From Candidatus Mediterraneibacter colneyensis (GTDB lineage Bacteria; Bacillota; Clostridia; Lachnospirales; Lachnospiraceae): 34,743 bases of DNA. The stretch is from assembly GCA_019114745.1 (NCBI GenBank), contig DXEY01000172.1, forward strand, positions 1 to 34,743, given 5' to 3'. The notes beneath the pieces were generated by a model. The model searched no databases. It saw nothing but the letters and a program-made list of their open reading frames with translations, and had not been told where the DNA came from. Position numbers and translations under genes: made by a program. Positions 28,801-34,743 of this stretch are shown piece after piece (the stretch's first letter is position 1; each line of letters starts with the position of its first letter).

Positions 28801-29679
28801 ATGCAGGGAAAAATTGTAAAAGGTATTGCCGGATTCTACTACGTTCACGTGGTAGAATCCGGTGTTTATGAGTGTAAGGCAAAAGGAATCTTCCGCAAAG
28901 ACGGGATCAGACCTCTGGTCGGCGACAACGTGGAAATTGAAGTTCTGGATGAAAAAGATATGGAGGGCAGCATCAGGGATATTCTTCCGAGGAAGAACGA
29001 ACTGGTGCGTCCGGCAGTGGCAAATATTGACCAGGCGCTGGTCGTGTTTGCGGTGACAAAGCCGAAGCCGCATTTTAATCTTTTAGACCGTTTTCTGGTT
29101 ATGATGGAGAGCAAAGAGATCCCGGCGGTCCTCTGCTTTAATAAGACGGATATCGGGAACGACCCCGACATTGCGGAGTTAAAAGAAATCTATGAGAGCT
29201 GCGGATATCCGCTCATTTTTACAAGTGCAAAGGAAGAAGAAAACATCGGGGCTCTCAGAGAGATCCTGAAAGGTAAGACAACTGCTGTCGCAGGGCCGTC
29301 CGGCGTGGGCAAATCCTCGCTGATCAATCTCCTCCAGTCGGATGTGAAGATGGAGACCGGCGGTATCAGCAGGAAGATCGGGCGCGGAAAACATACGACA
29401 AGGCATTCGGAACTGCTCGTGACAGGAGAGGATTCCTACATTATGGATACCCCGGGATTCAGTTCCCTTTATCTTGGAGACATGGAGAAAGAATCTCTGA
29501 AATACTGCTTCCCGGAATTTAACGCGTATGAAGGCAGATGCCGGTTCCACGGATGCGACCACGTCCATGAGCCGGACTGCGCAGTGAAGCAGGCGGTTGA
29601 AGAGGGAAAGGTACACAGAAAACGGTATGAGGATTATCTGAGCATGTACCGTGAGCTGCAGGAAAGGAAAAGGTATTAG
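28801..29679 (+). CDS. rsgA: Ribosome small-subunit-dependent GTPase A
   Basis: Circularly permuted GTPase: NKTDI, GPSGVGKSSLINLL, DTPGFSSL, and C-terminal Cys-His zinc site CRFHGCDHVHEPDC. Confidence 0.95.
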   Translation: MQGKIVKGIAGFYYVHVVESGVYECKAKGIFRKDGIRPLVGDNVEIEVLDEKDMEGSIRDILPRKNELVRPAVANIDQALVVFAVTKPKPHFNLLDRFLVMMESKEIPAVLCFNKTDIGNDPDIAELKEIYESCGYPLIFTSAKEEENIGALREILKGKTTAVAGPSGVGKSSLINLLQSDVKMETGGISRKIGRGKHTTRHSELLVTGEDSYIMDTPGFSSLYLGDMEKESLKYCFPEFNAYEGRCRFHGCDHVHEPDCAVKQAVEEGKVHRKRYEDYLSMYRELQERKRY

Positions 29680-29683
29680 AAGA

Positions 29684-30346
29684 ATGAAAAATATTCTTGC
29701 GCCGTCTATACTCTCGGCGGATTTTAAAGTGCTGGGCGATCAGATCTGCCGGACAGAGCAGTCGGGAGCCCGGTATATCCATTTTGACGTGATGGACGGC
29801 ATCTTCGTCCCCAGCATTTCTTTTGGCATGCCGGTGCTCTCGTCTATAAAAGGGCTGACAGAGCAGGTGCTGGACGTACACCTGATGGTAACTGAGCCGG
29901 TGCGCTATGTGGAAGAGTTTGCAAAATGCGGAGCTGATATCATCACAGTACATCTGGAGGCGTGCGAAGACCTCTCTGCCACCATTGACGCCATTCACCG
30001 GTGCGGGGCAAAGGCGGGAGTGTCGGTCAAACCGAAAACTCCGGTAGAGGAGCTCGCGCCTTATCTGGATCAGGCGGAGATGTTCCTTGTCATGAGCGTG
30101 GAACCGGGGTTTGGAGGTCAGGAGTTCATACCGGAGTCTCTGGAACGGATCCGGTCGCTCAGGTCGATGCTCGATGAGCGGGGACTGGAAAAGGATATCG
30201 AAGTGGATGGAGGCATCTACCACAGCAATGTGGCGGAGGTGCTGAGAGCCGGAGCGAATGTGATCGTGTCGGGCTCGGGCGTTTATAAAGGAAACATTGA
30301 AGATAACACACAGAGATTCATGGAGATATTAAAAAGCTATGAGTAA
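29684..30346 (+). CDS. rpe: Ribulose-phosphate 3-epimerase
   Basis: MKNILAPSILSADFKVLGDQI..IHFDVMDGIFVPSISFGMPV..VMSVEPGFGGQEFIPESL. Confidence 0.95.
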   Translation: MKNILAPSILSADFKVLGDQICRTEQSGARYIHFDVMDGIFVPSISFGMPVLSSIKGLTEQVLDVHLMVTEPVRYVEEFAKCGADIITVHLEACEDLSATIDAIHRCGAKAGVSVKPKTPVEELAPYLDQAEMFLVMSVEPGFGGQEFIPESLERIRSLRSMLDERGLEKDIEVDGGIYHSNVAEVLRAGANVIVSGSGVYKGNIEDNTQRFMEILKSYE

Positions 30347-30992
30347 GAGAACAGTGATCGTAAGCGGAGGCATGCTCGAAGAGGAGTTTGCGCTTCCAAT
30401 ACTTCAGAGTGAAGAGACGGAATTTGTCATTGGTGTGGACAAAGGGCTTGAGTTTCTCTATAAACACGGGATCAAGCCGGACTATATCGTCGGGGATTTT
30501 GACAGTGTTTCACCGGAGCTGGTGAGCTATTACAGGAAAGAGATGAATGTCCCCATCCGTGAGTTTAATCCGGTGAAAGATGCGTCTGACACGGAGATCG
30601 CCCTCAGGCTCTGTCTGGGGCTCAACCGGAAACAGATCTGGATCCTCGGAGGAACCGGGAACAGGATCGACCACCTGTGGGCGAATGTACAGTGCCTGCA
30701 GATCGCGCTGGCGGCGGGAGCCGATGCCAGGATCATCGACAGCCATAACCAGATCCGTCTGATCGACAAAGAAGTGACATTGAAAAAGTCTGAGGCATTC
30801 GGCCCATATTTTTCACTTTTCCCATTGGAGCTTCCGGTCGATGAGCTGAGTATCAGAGGGGCAAAGTATCCGCTTCAGAAGCATTTTCTCAAGCCCAGCG
30901 ACAGCCTGTGTGTCAGCAACGAATTTGCTGCGGATGAGGTGACGATCTCATTTTTGTACGGCAAGGTGATCCTGATGGAGACGAGAGATTGA
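30339..30992 (+). CDS. thiN: Thiamine pyrophosphokinase
   Basis: GVDKGLEFLYKHGIKPDYIVGDFDSVSPE; DASDTEIALRLCL; GGTGNRIDHLWANVQCL. Confidence 0.93.
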   Translation: MSKRTVIVSGGMLEEEFALPILQSEETEFVIGVDKGLEFLYKHGIKPDYIVGDFDSVSPELVSYYRKEMNVPIREFNPVKDASDTEIALRLCLGLNRKQIWILGGTGNRIDHLWANVQCLQIALAAGADARIIDSHNQIRLIDKEVTLKKSEAFGPYFSLFPLELPVDELSIRGAKYPLQKHFLKPSDSLCVSNEFAADEVTISFLYGKVILMETRD

Positions 30993-31022
30993 TACGATAT
31001 TAGATAAGGAGATAGAAAGACG

Positions 31023-32120
31023 ATGAAATTAGGAATCGTAGGACTTCCGAATGTAGGAAAGAGTACCCTGTTTAATTCACTTACGAAAGCGGGGGCAGAA
31101 TCAGCGAATTACCCGTTCTGTACTATTGACCCGAATGTGGGAGTGGTGACAGTGCCGGACGAGAGGCTGAACGTGCTGGGAGAGATGTACCACACGAAAA
31201 AGATCATCCCTGCAGCGATCGAATTTGTGGACATCGCAGGGCTGGTAAAAGGAGCGTCAAAAGGAGAAGGACTGGGAAACCAGTTTCTCGCCAACATCCG
31301 TGAGGTGGACGCTATCGTCCATGTGGTGCGGTGCTTTGAAAATACGAATATCGTCCATGTAGACGGGAGCATCGATCCGCTCCGCGACATCGAGACGATC
31401 AATCTGGAGCTGATCTTTTCCGATCTGGAAATGCTGGAGCGGAGGATCGCCAGGACAGTGAAACTCTCGCGCAATGATAAGACGGCTGCAAAAGAGCTGG
31501 ATCTTCTGAACAGGATCAAAGCGCATCTGGAGGAGAATAAGCTGGCGAAAAGCTTTGTCACAGACGACGAGGACGAGCAGGCGTGGATGGCAGGATATAA
31601 CCTGCTGACAGCAAAGCCGGTGATCTTTGCGGCAAATGTCTCCGAGGACGACCTCGCAGACGACGGGGCGTCCAATGAAGGCGTGCAGGCAGTGCGCAGA
31701 TATGCCGGACAGGAAGAGTGCGAAGTGTTCGTTGTGTGTGCGGAGATCGAAGAAGAAATCTCCCAGCTTGACGATGATGAGAAGAAGATGTTCCTCGATG
31801 ACCTGGGATTAAAAGAATCCGGTCTGGAGAAACTGATCCGCGCAAGCTATCATCTTCTCGGACTGATCAGCTATCTGACTGCCGGTGAGCCGGAAGTGCG
31901 CGCGTGGACGATCACAAAAGGCACGAAAGCGCCCCAGGCAGCAGGTAAGATCCACTCGGATTTTGAGCGCGGTTTTATCCGCGCCGAGGTTGTCAGCTAT
32001 GACGACCTTATGGCGTGCGGCTCCCATACAGCAGCAAAAGAAAAAGGACTGATCCGTCTTGAGGGAAAAGACTATGTAGTACAGGACGGCGATATTATGC
32101 TGTTTAGATTTAACGTTTAA
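31023..32120 (+). CDS. ychF: Redox-regulated ATPase/GTPase YchF
   Basis: MKLGIVGLPNVGKSTLFNSLTKAGAESANYPFCTIDPNVGVV; C-terminal TGS-like domain. Confidence 0.96.
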   Translation: MKLGIVGLPNVGKSTLFNSLTKAGAESANYPFCTIDPNVGVVTVPDERLNVLGEMYHTKKIIPAAIEFVDIAGLVKGASKGEGLGNQFLANIREVDAIVHVVRCFENTNIVHVDGSIDPLRDIETINLELIFSDLEMLERRIARTVKLSRNDKTAAKELDLLNRIKAHLEENKLAKSFVTDDEDEQAWMAGYNLLTAKPVIFAANVSEDDLADDGASNEGVQAVRRYAGQEECEVFVVCAEIEEEISQLDDDEKKMFLDDLGLKESGLEKLIRASYHLLGLISYLTAGEPEVRAWTITKGTKAPQAAGKIHSDFERGFIRAEVVSYDDLMACGSHTAAKEKGLIRLEGKDYVVQDGDIMLFRFNV

Positions 32121-32131
32121 GGAGTATTGAC

Positions 32132-33085
32132 ATGCACTATGATATAGCGTTCCCCAACCTGGGCATATATCTTGACCACGTGGGGAAGAATATTGACATC
32201 TTTGGGTTTACAGTTGCATATTACGGCATTATCATCGGCTGTGCGATCCTGATCGGCTTTCTGATCGCCACTGCGGAGGCAAAGCGCACGAGACAGAATC
32301 CGGAGGACTATCTGGATATGGGGATCATCGGTGTGATCGCCGGGATCGCAGGAGCCAGGATTTATTATGTGGTATTCTCCTGGAATATGTACAAAGATAA
32401 TCTGCTGGATATTTTTAATCTCCGGAAGGGCGGCCTGGCGATCTACGGAGGCGTGATCGGAGCAGTGATCGCTGTGTTTATCCTTGCGCGTGTGAAAAAG
32501 TTGTCGCCGTTTCAGATATTAGATACCGTGGCGCTGGCTATCCTCAACGGGCAGATGCTCGGGCGCTGGGGAAATTTCTTCAACCGCGAGGCGTTCGGCG
32601 AATACACGGACGGCCTGTTCGCCATGAGGCTTCCGGTGGATGCGGTGCGTTCCGGCGATATTACCGAACGGATGCGGGAACATATGGAGACCATCGGCGG
32701 AGTGGACTATATACAGGTGACCCCTACATTTCTCTATGAGTCGGTGTGGTGCGCGGTTCTTCTGATCCTGCTTGTCCTGTACCGGAAACATAAAAAATAT
32801 GAGGGTGAAATGTTCCTGCTCTATATTTTCGGATATGCACTCGGCAGAGTCTGGATCGAGGGGCTGCGGACAGACCAGCTTCTGATCCCGGGAATCGGAT
32901 TCCCTGTCTCTCAGGCACTGGCAGGATGCGTTGTCATATTTGCCGGAGCGGCGCTTTTGTATTTCAGAAAGAATCACAGAAGGATGCCCCTGCTGAAGAG
33001 CGAGAAGGTGTATGAGCCAATGCCGGACAAGATCGAGGGAAAGAAACCGCCGAAGAAGAAAGACCGGATTTTTAAGTTTAAGTAA
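32132..33085 (+). CDS. lgt: Prolipoprotein diacylglyceryl transferase
   Basis: GGLAIYGGVIGAV; GQMLGRWGNFFNREAFG; PTFLYES; multi-TM. Confidence 0.95.
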   Translation: MHYDIAFPNLGIYLDHVGKNIDIFGFTVAYYGIIIGCAILIGFLIATAEAKRTRQNPEDYLDMGIIGVIAGIAGARIYYVVFSWNMYKDNLLDIFNLRKGGLAIYGGVIGAVIAVFILARVKKLSPFQILDTVALAILNGQMLGRWGNFFNREAFGEYTDGLFAMRLPVDAVRSGDITERMREHMETIGGVDYIQVTPTFLYESVWCAVLLILLVLYRKHKKYEGEMFLLYIFGYALGRVWIEGLRTDQLLIPGIGFPVSQALAGCVVIFAGAALLYFRKNHRRMPLLKSEKVYEPMPDKIEGKKPPKKKDRIFKFK

Positions 33086-33091
33086 ATACTA

Positions 33092-33120
33092 TTGAAATAA
33101 GGCGGTTCTGCACTTATAAT
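33092..33120 (+). promoter_or_regulatory. Sigma-A-type promoter upstream of TM2 gene
   Basis: TTGAAA-N17-TATAAT. Confidence 0.65.
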
Positions 33121-33235
33121 AGTTACAGAGTTAAAAATTACACCTGAGTTTCACAAAAGAACAGACAGTATAACCTACGGCAGTGGTTGAACAAAGGTAA
33201 AAATTTTTACAAAAATGTTTGTGGAGGGAAAGATT

Positions 33236-33670
33236 ATGTTTTGTAAAAATTGCGGTGCACAGTTGAACGACAATGCAGCATTTTGTGTAAAATGCGGATG
33301 TGCGAAAGGAAACGGCAACAGTTTTTGTCCGAACTGTGGCAAACCGGTTAACCCGCAGCAGGCGGTATGTCTCAATTGCGGATTCAAATTAGATGGCTCG
33401 GCAGGCGGAGGCGGAGGAAAAAGCAAGGTGACAGCAGGTCTCCTTGGAATTTTCCTAGGTGCGTTTGGCGTACATAATTTCTATCTGGGCTATACGGCAA
33501 AAGCAATTATTCAGGTGTGTGTTTCGGGCGTGGCTATTTTGCTGTCGTGCTGTACAGCCGGATTGTCGGTGTTTATCCTTGCCGGAATCGGTATATGGGG
33601 ACTTGTTGAAGGTATTATGATTTTAACAGGCGCGATCAGCAAGGATGGAAAGGGTAATCCGCTGGTATAG
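33236..33670 (+). CDS. Double zinc-ribbon TM2-domain protein
   Basis: Two zinc ribbons (CKNCGAQLNDNAAFCVKCG, CPNCGKPVNPQQAVCLNCG), then TM2: GLLGIFLGAFGVHNFYLGYTAKAIIQ; ATG at 33236 after tggaggga. Confidence 0.9.
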   Translation: MFCKNCGAQLNDNAAFCVKCGCAKGNGNSFCPNCGKPVNPQQAVCLNCGFKLDGSAGGGGGKSKVTAGLLGIFLGAFGVHNFYLGYTAKAIIQVCVSGVAILLSCCTAGLSVFILAGIGIWGLVEGIMILTGAISKDGKGNPLV

Positions 33671-33676
33671 CCTGAT

Positions 33677-34078
33677 ATGATGTTGGAACCATTTGAAGAA
33701 AAGGTGCAGATACAGTTGTTTTATCTGTCTCTGGTTCTTGCGGGAATACTGATTATACTGTATTTGAGCGGGATTGATTTCGGACAGTGGTTGCCGGGAT
33801 GCTACTTTTACAGGAAATATCATCTGTATTGCCCGGGGTGCGGCGGGACAAGGGCTGTGCGTTCCCTGCTGGCCGGGCATCCGGTAAAGAGTTTTCTGTA
33901 TCATCCGGTAGTGCCATATGCGGCAGGCGTATATGTGCTTTTCCTGTTTTCAAATATATTGTACAGATTGTCTCTTGTAAAAAAACCGTTTCGGCTGAGA
34001 CCTGTATATTTTTGTGCGGCAATTGCCATTATCATTGTTCAGTGGATTGTGAAAAATTTAATTTTGTTGTTACAATGA
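33677..34078 (+). CDS. DUF2752-family membrane protein
   Basis: YHLYCPGCGGTRAVRSLLAGHPVKSFLYHPVV signature of DUF2752. Confidence 0.88.
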   Translation: MMLEPFEEKVQIQLFYLSLVLAGILIILYLSGIDFGQWLPGCYFYRKYHLYCPGCGGTRAVRSLLAGHPVKSFLYHPVVPYAAGVYVLFLFSNILYRLSLVKKPFRLRPVYFCAAIAIIIVQWIVKNLILLLQ

Positions 34079-34082
34079 TATG

Positions 34083-34134
34083 ATCAGACAGCTGTCTTGA
34101 TGTTTAGCATCAATATGGCTGTCTGATATTTTTT
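34083..34134 (+). terminator. Intrinsic terminator after DUF2752 gene
   Basis: atcagacagc ... ttgatg-tttag-catcaa ... gctgtctgat followed by atttttt. Confidence 0.8.
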
Positions 34135-34155
34135 ATGATAGTATCGAGCCAGAAG

Positions 34156-34215
34156 TCGTCCCTGCGGGACTCCCCGCGGCTTTGCCGCTTCTTTGCTCAT
34201 GAATCGGCGCTTCCT
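34156..34215. repeat. 60-bp direct repeat, copy 1
   Basis: tcgtccctgcgggactccccgcggctttgccgcttctttgctcatgaatcggcgcttcct; 57/60 identical to 34344-34403. Confidence 0.95.
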
Positions 34216-34343
34216 GACTGCTTCCACATGCGGCAGCTCGACTTCGCTGCCCGAGGCAGCAAAATCGAGCTGTATGGCGTCCGCCTATGACTTCTCTCGC
34301 CGCATGTTCATTCTGCTTGCAGTTCCCCCGCGCCATTCGCAAA

Positions 34344-34403
34344 TCGTCCCTGCGGGACTCCCCGTGGCTTTGCCGCTTCTTTGCTCATGAACAGGCGCTT
34401 CCT
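34344..34403. repeat. 60-bp direct repeat, copy 2
   Basis: tcgtccctgcgggactccccgtggctttgccgcttctttgctcatgaacaggcgcttcct; 3 mismatches to copy 1. Confidence 0.95.
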
Positions 34404-34404
34404 T

Positions 34405-34464
34405 CGTCAGGAAAGTCAGTCGGAATTTTATGCAAGCATAATTCCGACTGACCATTTCCTGACG
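34405..34464. repeat. Long imperfect inverted repeat / hairpin
   Basis: cgtcaggaaa-gtcagtcggaatt...aattccgactgac-ca-tttcctgacg; arms match apart from a 2-nt bulge, and the centre (atgcaagcat) is also self-complementary. Confidence 0.9.
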
Positions 34465-34509
34465 GGGAAACTGCACCCCAAAATATACAAAAAAACGGAT
34501 CGCACTCTA

Positions 34510-34538
34510 TAGACTTTTGTCATTTTTGGCGATATAAT
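34510..34538 (+). promoter_or_regulatory. Sigma-A-type promoter upstream of pyruvate:ferredoxin oxidoreductase gene
   Basis: TAGACT-N17-TATAAT. Confidence 0.5.
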
Positions 34539-34576
34539 GAAACTACATGTGAATAAAACTATTTTTTTCAATGTAA

Positions 34577-34743
<167 letters not shown>

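Noticed and set aside
34133-34476. Small ORFs (63-69 aa) with repeated EAP(I/V)HEQRSGKA(A/T)GSPAGT on the minus strand
   Set aside because: The shared peptide simply translates the 60-bp DNA repeat; no RBS or domain, so better explained as a noncoding repeat.

Overview
The window looks like core chromosome of a Firmicute, probably Lachnospiraceae/Clostridia (inferred from gene content and order). I can support about 30 protein-coding genes, two tRNAs (Arg-ACG on the minus strand, Gly-TCC on the plus strand), and several convincing sigma-A-type promoters and intrinsic terminators. Most genes are housekeeping: trpS, an RluA-family pseudouridine synthase, tex, a DnaJ-like chaperone, rpiB, nth, glycerate kinase, xpt, an AGCS symporter, murE, and a long cluster priA-def-fmt-yugP-rsmB-rlmN-PP2C-PASTA kinase-rsgA-rpe-thiN, followed by ychF, lgt, TM2 and DUF2752 proteins and the start of a pyruvate:ferredoxin oxidoreductase gene. 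The least explained part is the ~520 bp gap before that last gene. It holds two 60-bp near-identical direct repeats 188 bp apart, nested inverted repeats between them, and a ~60-nt long hairpin, which together suggest an uncharacterised intergenic repeat or structured RNA element. Other points of interest are a decayed Rpn/PD-(D/E)XK nuclease remnant, an orphan minus-strand gene remnant upstream of murE, a flavodiiron-rubredoxin-NADH oxidoreductase fusion, and a strong hairpin inside the 5' end of rsgA. I found no CRISPR array, prophage, or clear defence system.
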